From: SAR92 bacterium BACL16 MAG-120619-bin48
GTDB lineage: Bacteria; Pseudomonadota; Gammaproteobacteria; Pseudomonadales; Porticoccaceae
Length of the DNA: 64,000 bases
Direction of reading: 5' to 3'
NCBI GenBank assembly: GCA_001438605.1
Contig: LIDE01000018.1
Span: forward strand, 1-64,000
A program made the position numbers and the translations under genes. Shown here piece by piece: positions 35,507 through 43,887 of the stretch (the first letter of the stretch is position 1; every line of letters begins with the position of its first letter). The notes beneath the pieces were generated by a model. It was not told the DNA's origin. It was given only the letters and a program-made list of their open reading frames with translations, and made no database searches.

Positions 35507-36544
35507 TTAATCGTTTTTAAATATTTGCACAACCAGCGTGCCATGCTTGTCGATGGATGCGCGGTACATCCCTGACGAGTTGAAGGAGAAGGCCACATTA
35601 GCCTCTTTATCAACACCGACCACGCCACCGCTTCCGCCCATTTCAACAAGTTTATCCATCACCACTTCGTCCGCCGCCTGCTGCAGTGACAGCCTTTTAT
35701 ACGCCAGTCGTGCACAAATATCGGAGGCCACTGCTGCGCGAATAAAATATTCGCCGTGGCCAGTGGCAGAGATTCCGCAGGAATTGTTGTCAGCATAGGT
35801 GCCGGCACCAATAATCGGGGCATCGCCAATACGACCAAAGCGCTTATTGGTCATTCCGCCAGTAGAGGTTCCCGCGGCAATATCGCCCCGCTGATCAATG
35901 GCTACCGCACCCACTGTGCCAAACTTTTTCTCATCCGCTTGGTATTTTTCAACAACGCGATCACTGGGATCTTCAGACAGTGCCACACCGCCCTCTTCAG
36001 CCAGAACACGCTCTAACTGACGCTGACGGCGCTCGGTTTTGAAATAATCGTTAGTGACAAATGCGAACCCCTGCTGCTCAGCAAATACCTCAGCACCGGC
36101 GCCGGCCAACATCACGTGGGGCGAGTGCTCAAGCACCGCATTGGCTAAGTTAATTGGATTTTTAATTCGCGTCAGCGCAGCGACCGCACCGGCATTTAAT
36201 GTGCGCCCTTCCATAATCGAGGCATCCAGTTCCACATTGCCATCGTGATTGAGCACTGCGCCATGACCAGCATTAAACAGCGGAGAGTCTTCCATAATAT
36301 TAATGGATGCGATGACGGCATCGCGGCTCGAACCGCCGCCAAGCAAAATGCTATGACCCGCACGTATCGCTCGAGCAAGTATCTCGCGGTATTCCGCTTC
36401 AACCTCTGGGGTCATTAATTCGCGCTGAATCGTGCCTGCGCCACCGTGAATAACCATTGCCACAGGATTTTTTTCCGCTGCCAACGTCATATTTGCCACC
36501 CCGACCAGAGCCACTGCCATCATTGCAAAAATTGTCTTCATCAT
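35507..36544 (-). CDS. Exported isoaspartyl peptidase/L-asparaginase (Ntn)
   Basis: A 345-residue precursor of the plant-type asparaginase family, which cleaves isoaspartyl dipeptides and asparagine. A signal peptide (TIFAMMAVALVGVANMTLAAE) shows export to the periplasm. The self-processing site is KFGTVGAVAID, with catalytic Thr210 (numbered from ATG 36544) becoming the N-terminus of the beta chain; GGMTNKRFGRIGDAPIIGAGTYAD gives the substrate-binding region. A GTG at 36553 is an alternative start. Export makes a nutritional role likely, together with the other secreted hydrolases here, rather than repair of cell proteins. Confidence 0.92.
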   Translation of the reverse strand: MMKTIFAMMAVALVGVANMTLAAEKNPVAMVIHGGAGTIQRELMTPEVEAEYREILARAIRAGHSILLGGGSSRDAVIASINIMEDSPLFNAGHGAVLNHDGNVELDASIMEGRTLNAGAVAALTRIKNPINLANAVLEHSPHVMLAGAGAEVFAEQQGFAFVTNDYFKTERRQRQLERVLAEEGGVALSEDPSDRVVEKYQADEKKFGTVGAVAIDQRGDIAAGTSTGGMTNKRFGRIGDAPIIGAGTYADNNSCGISATGHGEYFIRAAVASDICARLAYKRLSLQQAADEVVMDKLVEMGGSGGVVGVDKEANVAFSFNSSGMYRASIDKHGTLVVQIFKND

Positions 36545-36643
36545 GCGTCTCACAAATGCTATTTAAGTCAAGAATAGTAACACCAATCACTGCGCTACCC
36601 TACCGTGTATAAAATCATCGCAGCAGATTTTATTCAGCAAAAA

Positions 36644-37366
36644 TTAATAGTCAGGCTTCCATTTCAACTGAAATCCTTCGATGCCGGAGGCGCCACCTGT
36701 TGAACTTTCAAGGGTTAGGGTGGGCGTCAATTCGATGGTGATATTACCTCGCCATGGCTGCGATGGGTTGGGGGTTCGCTCAAGCTCTAAGTAGACTTTT
36801 TCATTAAGGTATTTACCGACACCCAAATTGACACCGGTGTCGCCATTGACATCTTTTTCAGTGTCGATGGTCAGGGTGTCAACGCCCAATATTTCCCGTG
36901 TGCCTCCCACTGGATCAAAAAAGCCAGCGCCACCAGTGCGCAGAGTTTGCACGGCAGCGGCAAGCTGAACGGCCTCAAAGGGCGTGATATTTTGCAGGGT
37001 TTTACCAAAAATAATAAAGGCGATAATTTCATCTTCTGGCAGGGGAGGAACGGCGGATAATGCTAAGGTAATCGCGTCATCGCGACCGTTAATATCAACG
37101 TTAATTTGCTATCCCGCTTTTTTGTAGACGCCCGATACCGTCATGGCAATTGCATTATTGGCAAAACTCACCTGGCCGTTCTTAAGTTTGAACTTTTTGC
37201 CAAAGAGTTCGAACACCCCGCGCACTGTGGTGAACCGGCCTTGGTAATCCAGCGCTTGTGGCGTGCCTTTGATGGCGATTTGCCCTTTCATTTGCGTCTC
37301 GAGTCCATGCCCACGCAAATAGGCTTTTTGTGTTGCGGCAATCTCAGCACGCATACCTTAGCGAAA
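36644..37366 (-). pseudogene. tamB: 3' fragment of tamB with an in-frame stop
   Basis: The minus strand encodes the C-terminal ~240 residues of TamB, the periplasmic part of the translocation and assembly module: RGHGLETQMKGQIAIKGTPQ, FELFGKKFKLKNGQVSFAN, then after the break LSAVPPLPEDEIIAFIIFGKTL, and the ending VGKYLNEKVYLELE...FQLKWKPDY. The upstream end stops abruptly at a TAA near 37360, beyond which no TamB sequence continues, and a TAG at 37111-37109 interrupts the frame after VSGVYKKAG; both sides are in the same frame. TamB is normally over 1,000 residues, so this is a decaying remnant; an intact copy should exist elsewhere. Confidence 0.85.
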
Positions 37367-37584
37367 ATATTACGCCCTACGCCTTTAGCCTCGGATTGCA
37401 ACAACTCCCTCAGGAACTGAATAATGAGATTGCTTCCGCACTGATGTTGATCGACGCGGAAATCAATCGCCAAGCGGCGACCATTGCCTACGTCAATAAT
37501 TTCAAATTAATGATGTGGGTTATTTTGGCTATTGTGCCTATGGTGTTCCTACTCCGCGGTCCCTCGCGAAGCAAGCCAGCGTAG
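37330..37584 (+). pseudogene. 3' fragment of a DHA2-family (EmrB-like) MFS efflux gene
   Basis: About 80 codons encode the C-terminus of an EmrB/QacA-type 14-helix transporter: HAYLSENITPYAF, ALMLIDAEINRQAATIAYVNNFKLMMWVILAIVPMVFLLRGP, ending at TAG 37582. The INRQA-x-x-IAYVNNFKLMMW segment is typical of the last helix of DHA2 carriers. More than 400 upstream residues are missing; the plus strand before it is occupied by the antisense tamB fragment. It has no plausible start and is a rearrangement remnant. Confidence 0.8.
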
Positions 37585-37613
37585 CAAGCCGCCTAAGCGC
37601 ACACTGCCGCAAG

Positions 37614-38942
37614 TTACAGTGTGCGGGCCAGTTCTCGCGCCGCCTGCAGCTTTGCCCTAAAGTTTAAATTACGCGCAGCACCGGCAACCGGCTGACTAGA
37701 AAACCAGGTCATCACAGTATCGGCTTTGCGATTGATATAAATAATCTGTCCGTGTATCCCGACGGCACAATATTCACCAATGGTCTCATCTAAAATCCAC
37801 CACATATTGTGGTAAGCGGTCCACGGCTCTTCGCCATAGTTTGGATTTTTTGCCATATTGGCACGCAGCGTTGGTGTGATTTCTAAAGAGGCATCGACCC
37901 ACTTTTTGGGAATCACCTGCTGGCCATTAAATCTGCCATGATCACGAATCATCATGCCAAAGCGCGCAGCATCGCGCAAAGTTGTGTTCACACCGCCAGT
38001 CATAACAGGCATAAAGGCTCTATCCACAGCGATGTAGGCGTCGTGTTCAGCGCCAAGCTTTGCCCAAATATTCTTTTGCAAAAACTCTTCAACCGGCTGT
38101 CCGCTAATACGCGCAATAAGCCAGCCCAACAGGTCAGCATTAGTCGAGTTGTAATCGAAGTTGGAGCCTGGCTCGATACTCAAATCAGGCTTGATATAGT
38201 GGGCCAAAAAATCGTGGACGCCCAATATTTTGGTGTTGCTCGGCTGAGCATCCCTGGCGCCTGGCAAATAGCCCATATTCATGGCTGGCGCATACTTGAG
38301 CGCAAAATCTGAGGTGAAGTCGGTATAGGTCTCTTTGAAATCAATGGCTGTCGCATGATCTAGCACGTGCTGAATGGTGACCCGCTCAAAACCACTGCCT
38401 TTCAGCTCTGGAATATAGTCCGCGGGTGACGCATTAAGATCGACCTTACCCTGTGCCACCAGCAAGCCGAAGGCACTGCTGGCCATGGATTTACTCATGG
38501 AAAACCAAATGTGTTGGGCGTCTGCATGAAAGCCATGAAAATACTTTTCGTAGACCAGTCGGTTGCCCTTCATCACCACCACGCCATCGGCATAGTTGCT
38601 TTCAAACAGATCATCGAAGGACTGCTGCTGTCCTTGAGCCGTGGTAAACAGACGCTGGCCTAAGGCTGGCTTTGAGGGACCAGGCAGCGGGAAAATCGTC
38701 CCCGCTCGGGGAATCATCACAATATTCAACGGTGCACCGGCATTGCGAAATGCCCATTTGTTCATGGGGTATTCACGATAATTTTGCATCGTGACTTGTG
38801 ACTCTCGCGCAGGGGGTACGCCTTGCATGGGTTCTTGTGTGACGATAGGGTCAAGAGCACTGGCTGAGAAGCTTAATGCTGCAAGTAACATGGCACTTAA
38901 TAGCCACGACGCGAGTAGCGAACTCAGATTTTGCACAGCCAT
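37614..38942 (-). CDS. Exported serine hydrolase, beta-lactamase/6-aminohexanoate-dimer hydrolase type
   Basis: A 442-residue class C-like serine hydrolase. A signal peptide occupies residues 8-29. The catalytic SxxK is Ser148-Met-Ser-Lys151 (WFSMSKSM), the second motif is YNS in FDYNSTNADLLGWLI, and the third is GIHGQIIYIN. This set resembles nylon-oligomer hydrolases and esterases more than true beta-lactamases, and the surrounding genes suggest ester or amide turnover. Substrate unknown. Same strand as the downstream catabolic run from 39 kb, but 54 bp separate it from its upstream neighbour. Confidence 0.87.
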   Translation of the reverse strand: MAVQNLSSLLASWLLSAMLLAALSFSASALDPIVTQEPMQGVPPARESQVTMQNYREYPMNKWAFRNAGAPLNIVMIPRAGTIFPLPGPSKPALGQRLFTTAQGQQQSFDDLFESNYADGVVVMKGNRLVYEKYFHGFHADAQHIWFSMSKSMASSAFGLLVAQGKVDLNASPADYIPELKGSGFERVTIQHVLDHATAIDFKETYTDFTSDFALKYAPAMNMGYLPGARDAQPSNTKILGVHDFLAHYIKPDLSIEPGSNFDYNSTNADLLGWLIARISGQPVEEFLQKNIWAKLGAEHDAYIAVDRAFMPVMTGGVNTTLRDAARFGMMIRDHGRFNGQQVIPKKWVDASLEITPTLRANMAKNPNYGEEPWTAYHNMWWILDETIGEYCAVGIHGQIIYINRKADTVMTWFSSQPVAGAARNLNFRAKLQAARELARTL

Positions 38943-38996
38943 GCTATTTTCCTTTTGGTTTTCTTATTTTTTTAATCTTAGAACGCAGAATCGCTA

Positions 38997-39869
38997 TTAT
39001 TGCTGTAGCTTCCACTTTTCCAGCAGAGCACTATTGTCTTGCTGCCATGGGTGAAAGCCATCTTGGAAAAACTCACTGTAGGCAGGTCGTCTATCCCGCA
39101 GCAAGCCACCCTCTGCAAAAAGAAACCTGAAGCCTTGCAGCCAAACACCTGCACTCCACAACTTGCCGTCCGCGCGCAACATGTGCCTGAGATTACGAAA
39201 AATATCCAGCGCCAGTAGCAATGTACCGCGACGCAGTGCCGCTTTGCGCATTTTTTCAGTACCGCCCACTGCGCAAAAAACATCAAATGCAACGGCTTTA
39301 TGCTCCATTTCCTCAGCCGCATGCCACAGCCAAAGTTTTGCCATGGCTGGATCAACATCTTGCATAAATTGGTCATCGTCCAATATTTTTTCTGCCAGTA
39401 CTGCGGTGATGTGTTCCATTGCAACTGTTCCCGCAAGCTGTTCTATGGCCGGCACATTTTTCCTGATCCATTTTTGACGTCGGCGGGCAGTGCGCTCAAG
39501 CGCGTTCAAATCATAGCCACGCTGTTCACAGAGCAATTCGTTATAGCGCTGGTGCTCGCGACGGTGGACACCTTCTTGACTGAAGAAATTCATCACTTCT
39601 TGTTTTAATTTTGGGTCACTGATGTCATCGCGAAAATGGCGCACCGATTCGATAAAAAACTGTTCGCCAAGGGGAAACGTGATCGACATGGCGTTAAACC
39701 AAGCGGTGGCAAAAACATTATTATTCATCCACTCGCGGGACAGTGAGGCCGCCAAATCATGTTTGCGGTCGCGGCGGTGAATGGCAACATCAAGCGGCGT
39801 GCTCGACTGCACGCTCATTGCTGAGCTCGACATATCTGATGTGGCTTGTGGTGAGTAACTCTGGCTCAT
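38997..39869 (-). CDS. Predicted metal-dependent hydrolase, PF10118 type (ferritin-like)
   Basis: A 290-residue helical protein of the PF10118 family. Ferritin-like metal residues are visible in the order FPLGEQFFIESVRHF, FFSQEGVHRREHQRYN, AMEHITAVLAE and WHAAEEMEHKAVAFD, consistent with a di-metal four-helix site. The family is annotated as metal-dependent hydrolase, but the ligand pattern also suits an oxygenase; no activity is firmly established. It is common next to acyl-CoA dehydrogenases and desaturases in lipid-degrading gammaproteobacteria, as here. ATG 39869; ~97 bp to the methyltransferase gene. Confidence 0.85.
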   Translation of the reverse strand: MSQSYSPQATSDMSSSAMSVQSSTPLDVAIHRRDRKHDLAASLSREWMNNNVFATAWFNAMSITFPLGEQFFIESVRHFRDDISDPKLKQEVMNFFSQEGVHRREHQRYNELLCEQRGYDLNALERTARRRQKWIRKNVPAIEQLAGTVAMEHITAVLAEKILDDDQFMQDVDPAMAKLWLWHAAEEMEHKAVAFDVFCAVGGTEKMRKAALRRGTLLLALDIFRNLRHMLRADGKLWSAGVWLQGFRFLFAEGGLLRDRRPAYSEFFQDGFHPWQQDNSALLEKWKLQQ

Positions 39870-39966
39870 ATTCGGCTCTTATTATTATGTAATCGAGTAG
39901 AGTATAGGCCGCAAAAAATCCTCGGGCAATCGCTGTGCAATTAAGTGAGGGTTTATGCTTGCCTGA

Positions 39967-40587
39967 TTATTGGGCGATTGCTGTTCCCCAATAATTGTAA
40001 CCGGCAAACTTTGGCGTGCTCGGCAAGTACATTTGCTCCATCGACTGAATCTCAAAACCTGCGGCGCGAATCATCTCAGGAATATCGCGATTAAGGTGGC
40101 AGCCGCCGGCAATTTTTCCCCAGTACGGGTCGATTCGTCCCTGCCATTTGGCAACATTGCTGTCTGGGGCCAAGCCATGCTCACAAAAAATAAGCTTACC
40201 GCCGGGCTTCAGTACTCTAAGAATTTCTTTGCTCGCGGTCAGCGCATCGGGAATGGTGCACAGTGTATAGGTAATTAGGGCTGTATCAACGTGATTGTCT
40301 GGCAGTGAAATTGATTCTGCACCTGCCAATATAAACTCGACCTCCAGCCCTCTATCCACGGCCATCTTTTTAGCCATTGCATTGAGTTCTTCAGACGGAT
40401 CAATTCCGATAATACGGCTGACCTTGCTGGTATCGTAAAAAGGCAGGTTGAGTCCTGAGCCGATGCCAACTTCAAGCACAAGGCCTGACGCCTGCGGAAC
40501 CACTTTGGCACGCTGATAGAGAATGGGTTTTGAACCACAGGCGCAGTTCAAAAAGTGCGGCAAAATATGTTTGTCGTAAAAATTCAT
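39967..40587 (-). CDS. Class I SAM-dependent methyltransferase
   Basis: A 206-residue methyltransferase. Motif I is LVLEVGIGSGLNLPFYD, motif II GAESISLPDNHVDTALITYTLC, and the post-motif is LRVLKPGGKLIFCEHGLAPD. The NRDIPEMIRAAGF...FAGYNYWGTA ending resembles UbiE/thiol methyltransferase-like proteins. The acceptor is unknown. ATG 40587 is chosen for the perfect AAGGAG 8 nt upstream; a longer start at 40617 lacks one. It is 35 bp downstream of the acyl-CoA dehydrogenase gene and probably shares its transcript. Confidence 0.85.
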   Translation of the reverse strand: MNFYDKHILPHFLNCACGSKPILYQRAKVVPQASGLVLEVGIGSGLNLPFYDTSKVSRIIGIDPSEELNAMAKKMAVDRGLEVEFILAGAESISLPDNHVDTALITYTLCTIPDALTASKEILRVLKPGGKLIFCEHGLAPDSNVAKWQGRIDPYWGKIAGGCHLNRDIPEMIRAAGFEIQSMEQMYLPSTPKFAGYNYWGTAIAQ

Positions 40588-40622
40588 TCCGTTATCTCCT
40601 TTAGGCTCATTCGCCAAGCAAA

Positions 40623-42422
40623 CTAGACACCGAGGAATTGTTCTGCGGTTAAGTCATAGCAGGTGCTATCTAGCGCTGCGACCAAGGCTAAATTCGTTGT
40701 TGCTTTCGGCAGCTCGTAGCGGAAGAAGAATGCCGTGGCGGCCAGTTTCCCTTGATAAAATGCAACGTCTGCGGCGACGCCGTTCTGCAAGCCATTGGCG
40801 GCAGCAACTGCCTGCTTTAACCACATCCAGGCGATAACAATGTGTCCAGCAGCGTCGAGAAAGAGTGTGGCATTGGCTAACGCTAATGCTTTATCGTCGC
40901 ACTGAGCCACCGTCGCAATGGTTTGCTCCATAATCCCAAGTGCGCGACTTAAGGCAGTGGAGTATTCGCCAAGTGTGTTGTGGTGCGCTGCAGAGTCGAG
41001 GGTTCTCTGAATATCTTCGCGCAAAATAGCAACGGCTGCGCCATTGTGCATGTGCACCTTGCGACCCAAAATATCAAGCCCTTGAATACCCCATGTCCCC
41101 TCATGAATATGATTCAAACGATTATCTCGGTAGAGTCGCTCGACGGGATATTCTCGAGTGTAGCCGTACCCGCCCAGCACTTGGATGGCGAGCTTGTTGG
41201 CCTCTAGACAGTACTCTGAAGGCCAAGATTTGCAGATGGGTGTCAATAGTTCGAGTAGCAATTGCATGCGTGCAATTTCATCACGATCGCCGCTTATCTT
41301 TTGTTGATCAATAATTTGCGCACTGTAGTACATAAGCATCTGCGCACCTTCTATGAAGGCTTTTTGCGTCATTAGCATGCGCTTGATATCGGCGTGCTCG
41401 CTGATCATCACTTGCGGCAACTGCGGATTTTTGTCGGCTAAATGTCTGCCCTGTGGTCGATTGCGCGCGTAATCTAGCGAGTACAAATACCCGCCAAGCC
41501 CAGTCATAACTGCAGCCATACCTACAGAGATGCGCGCTTCGTTCATCATATGAAACATATTGGCTAAGCCATCATTCTCTTGGCCAACCAAGAAGCCGAT
41601 GCAGTCGCCGTTCTCGCCAAAATTGAGCAAGGTATTGGTCGTACCGCGATTACCCATTTTGTGGTTCAGCCCGACCAGCGCAATGTTATTGCTTTCACCA
41701 AGAGTGCCGTCGCCATTCAAGCGCCGCTTGGGAACTAGGAATAACGAAATGCCTTTAACGCCATCGGGTCCGTTCGGAACCTTTGCCAGCACCATGTGAA
41801 TGATGTTGTCGCTCAGATCCTGTTCGCCGCCAGAAATCCACATTTTGGTGCCGCTAATTTTGTAGCTGCCATCGGCCAATGGCTCAGCCTTACTGCGAAT
41901 ATCCGCCAGTGATGATCCAGCCTGTGGTTCAGATAGACACATAGTGCCGAACCATTCGCCTTCGACAAGCTTATTTAAATATTTCGCTTTGAGCTCGTCT
42001 GAGCCACACACGTTGAGCATGTTGGCCACGCCCTGGGTCAAAAACAGGTAAGTGTGAATCGGATTGTTGGCGCAGACAAACATACCATTGAGCGCCTGAT
42101 CAACCATCCAAGGCAGTTGCATACCGCCAATATCGGCATCGTAACCAGAGGTGCAAAGACCCGCATCGCGATAGGCGTTGATGCCCTGCTTGAGTTCAGG
42201 AATGGTCTTCACCGCGCCATCGATAAACTGTGGTTCGTTGGCGTCGAGCTTGGCTGCGCTGGGTAGAAACTCTTCTTCAGCAATTGATTGGCAAAGGCTT
42301 AACATTGCGTCCAGCGACTCGCGGTCGTGATCGGCATAGCGCTCTGACGCGAGCAGCTTATCCAGGTCGAGGGCTTCATAAAACATAAAGTCCACATCGC
42401 GGCGATTAACAATCATTGACAT
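40623..42422 (-). CDS. Acyl-CoA dehydrogenase, DmdC-like
   Basis: A 599-residue FAD acyl-CoA dehydrogenase with the extra C-terminal domain of the 3-methylmercaptopropionyl-CoA dehydrogenase (DmdC)/AidB-like subgroup. Markers are GTMCLSEPQAGSSLADIRSKA, ISGTKMWISGGEQDL, VGLNHKMGNRGTTNTLLNFGE and AIQVLGGYGYTREYPVERLYRDNRLNHIHEGT, with the catalytic glutamate region in the last. The subgroup acts on diverse acyl-CoAs; a DMSP role cannot be claimed without the rest of the dmd pathway, which is not here. ATG 42422 rather than 42434. Followed closely by a methyltransferase gene. Confidence 0.9.
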   Translation of the reverse strand: MSMIVNRRDVDFMFYEALDLDKLLASERYADHDRESLDAMLSLCQSIAEEEFLPSAAKLDANEPQFIDGAVKTIPELKQGINAYRDAGLCTSGYDADIGGMQLPWMVDQALNGMFVCANNPIHTYLFLTQGVANMLNVCGSDELKAKYLNKLVEGEWFGTMCLSEPQAGSSLADIRSKAEPLADGSYKISGTKMWISGGEQDLSDNIIHMVLAKVPNGPDGVKGISLFLVPKRRLNGDGTLGESNNIALVGLNHKMGNRGTTNTLLNFGENGDCIGFLVGQENDGLANMFHMMNEARISVGMAAVMTGLGGYLYSLDYARNRPQGRHLADKNPQLPQVMISEHADIKRMLMTQKAFIEGAQMLMYYSAQIIDQQKISGDRDEIARMQLLLELLTPICKSWPSEYCLEANKLAIQVLGGYGYTREYPVERLYRDNRLNHIHEGTWGIQGLDILGRKVHMHNGAAVAILREDIQRTLDSAAHHNTLGEYSTALSRALGIMEQTIATVAQCDDKALALANATLFLDAAGHIVIAWMWLKQAVAAANGLQNGVAADVAFYQGKLAATAFFFRYELPKATTNLALVAALDSTCYDLTAEQFLGV

Positions 42423-42526
42423 AATTACTCTCACTTAAAACAGGTTCAGGACAATCTTCATAGATTACAGCATCATGCGCAAATAGCTGTCGCCGAAACG
42501 ACAGCGTCCTTTATTAACGCGGTCAA

Positions 42527-43852
42527 TCAGTCTGCCAGCTGTCTTTCAGTCTGCTTGATGCCATAGTTTAGCCAGCCAGATTCATTGAGATTACCGGACG
42601 CCTTGCGCAGCGCGGTCAATATCTGCAAGCGCATTGTTAACGCCACTTTATTGTTCGGTTCGGCCTCTAGGGCAGCTTCAATCAGTCGCAGCGCTTTTAC
42701 CAACTGCTTATCGTTCATCTGCTGCTGCGCGACGGCGGCGACCGCTTCAGCGCCGCCAGCCAGCCGCACTAGATCACCGTAAACAGACTGCGGTGATTGG
42801 TCGTACATAGTGACGGGTTGGCCGTCAAACCAGCCCATATAGCCCTCGTAAATTCCCCGCACTGACCAAGACACCCAACCGTAGGCCTCGCCGATATCGA
42901 GCTCGGCGGGCAGTTTAATCTCACCCATAAGGGCGTACACATCGCGTCCTGCGTTCATCCCTTTGACGGTTTCATCGTGGACATACTGAATCGCGGCGCG
43001 ATAGCGAATAAGGTCGGCGCGGATAGCAGCCGCACCCATAATCGGCTCGCCGTGGCTGGGAAGGAGTATTTCAGGCTCAAGTGCGAGCACGCGATTGATT
43101 GAGTCAATGTAGTCCAGTGCCCAGCGAGGCTTAGTTCCGCGCAAAGTGTAGATATTGGGAAACGAGCGGTAGAATAGATCGCCCACAAACGCTGCTTTGT
43201 ACTGCGGCATCCACACGGTCAAGGCGTCGTAGGTTTCAGCCGGCGTGTGGATTAACTCAAACTGCTGCGCGCCTAAGGTGAACTGCATACGTTGGTCAAA
43301 AAGCTGGTTGGGCTGAAGATTGGCACCGGTATTTTCTAACTTAACGGCATCAGTGCTGCCCGCCAGATCAAACCCAAACTGCGCGGCATTGCGCTGTATA
43401 AATAAACCGTTGAAGCGTTTTTGATAGGCTAAAAACTCAACCGAGTTCTGCTGCGCAATAACCTGGGTTTGCGCTTCTTGCCATAGAGCAACTCCGCCAG
43501 TGTGGTCACCGTGCCCATGGGTCAGAATAATACTGTGAATGGGAGCGTCGCTCACTGCTGTTAGCAACGCCTTATGGCGCGGGGCCATACTCGGCAGCGA
43601 GGTATCAATGATGACATTGCCCTCTCCGGTCACCACCATAAAGGTGTTACCAAAGCCAGTCGCTTTGTAGATCACATCATTGATCTTTTGCGCTTCACGC
43701 TGATCGCTGCCTTGTTGCAGATGCATGCTAGGATCAGCACGGCCCGACTTCAGGGCCTCAGGATTGTATCCGTCAGCCTGGCCCGCCGTGCTGGCCAGAA
43801 AACTCGCGCCAACCACAGCGCACCCAATCAGTAATTTAACGCTAACAGGCAT
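42527..43852 (-). CDS. Exported MBL-fold hydrolase, alkylsulfatase-like
   Basis: A 441-residue metallo-beta-lactamase-fold protein with a signal peptide (residues 5-26). The metal motif is ILTHGHGDHTGG, followed by LIHTPAETYDALTVWMPQYKAAFVGDLF and LPSHGEPI, which matches the N-terminal half of SdsA-type (class III) alkylsulfatases. The dimerisation helices follow (VSWSVRGIYEGYMGWFDGQP...). The C-terminal SCP-2-like domain of SdsA1, which brings those enzymes to about 650 residues, is missing. It may cleave sulfate or phosphate esters, or be an unrelated esterase. Confidence 0.85.
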   Translation of the reverse strand: MPVSVKLLIGCAVVGASFLASTAGQADGYNPEALKSGRADPSMHLQQGSDQREAQKINDVIYKATGFGNTFMVVTGEGNVIIDTSLPSMAPRHKALLTAVSDAPIHSIILTHGHGDHTGGVALWQEAQTQVIAQQNSVEFLAYQKRFNGLFIQRNAAQFGFDLAGSTDAVKLENTGANLQPNQLFDQRMQFTLGAQQFELIHTPAETYDALTVWMPQYKAAFVGDLFYRSFPNIYTLRGTKPRWALDYIDSINRVLALEPEILLPSHGEPIMGAAAIRADLIRYRAAIQYVHDETVKGMNAGRDVYALMGEIKLPAELDIGEAYGWVSWSVRGIYEGYMGWFDGQPVTMYDQSPQSVYGDLVRLAGGAEAVAAVAQQQMNDKQLVKALRLIEAALEAEPNNKVALTMRLQILTALRKASGNLNESGWLNYGIKQTERQLAD

Positions 43853-43887
43853 GGCTCTTTTCCTTCTTATTATTTTTTAGCTCGCAC

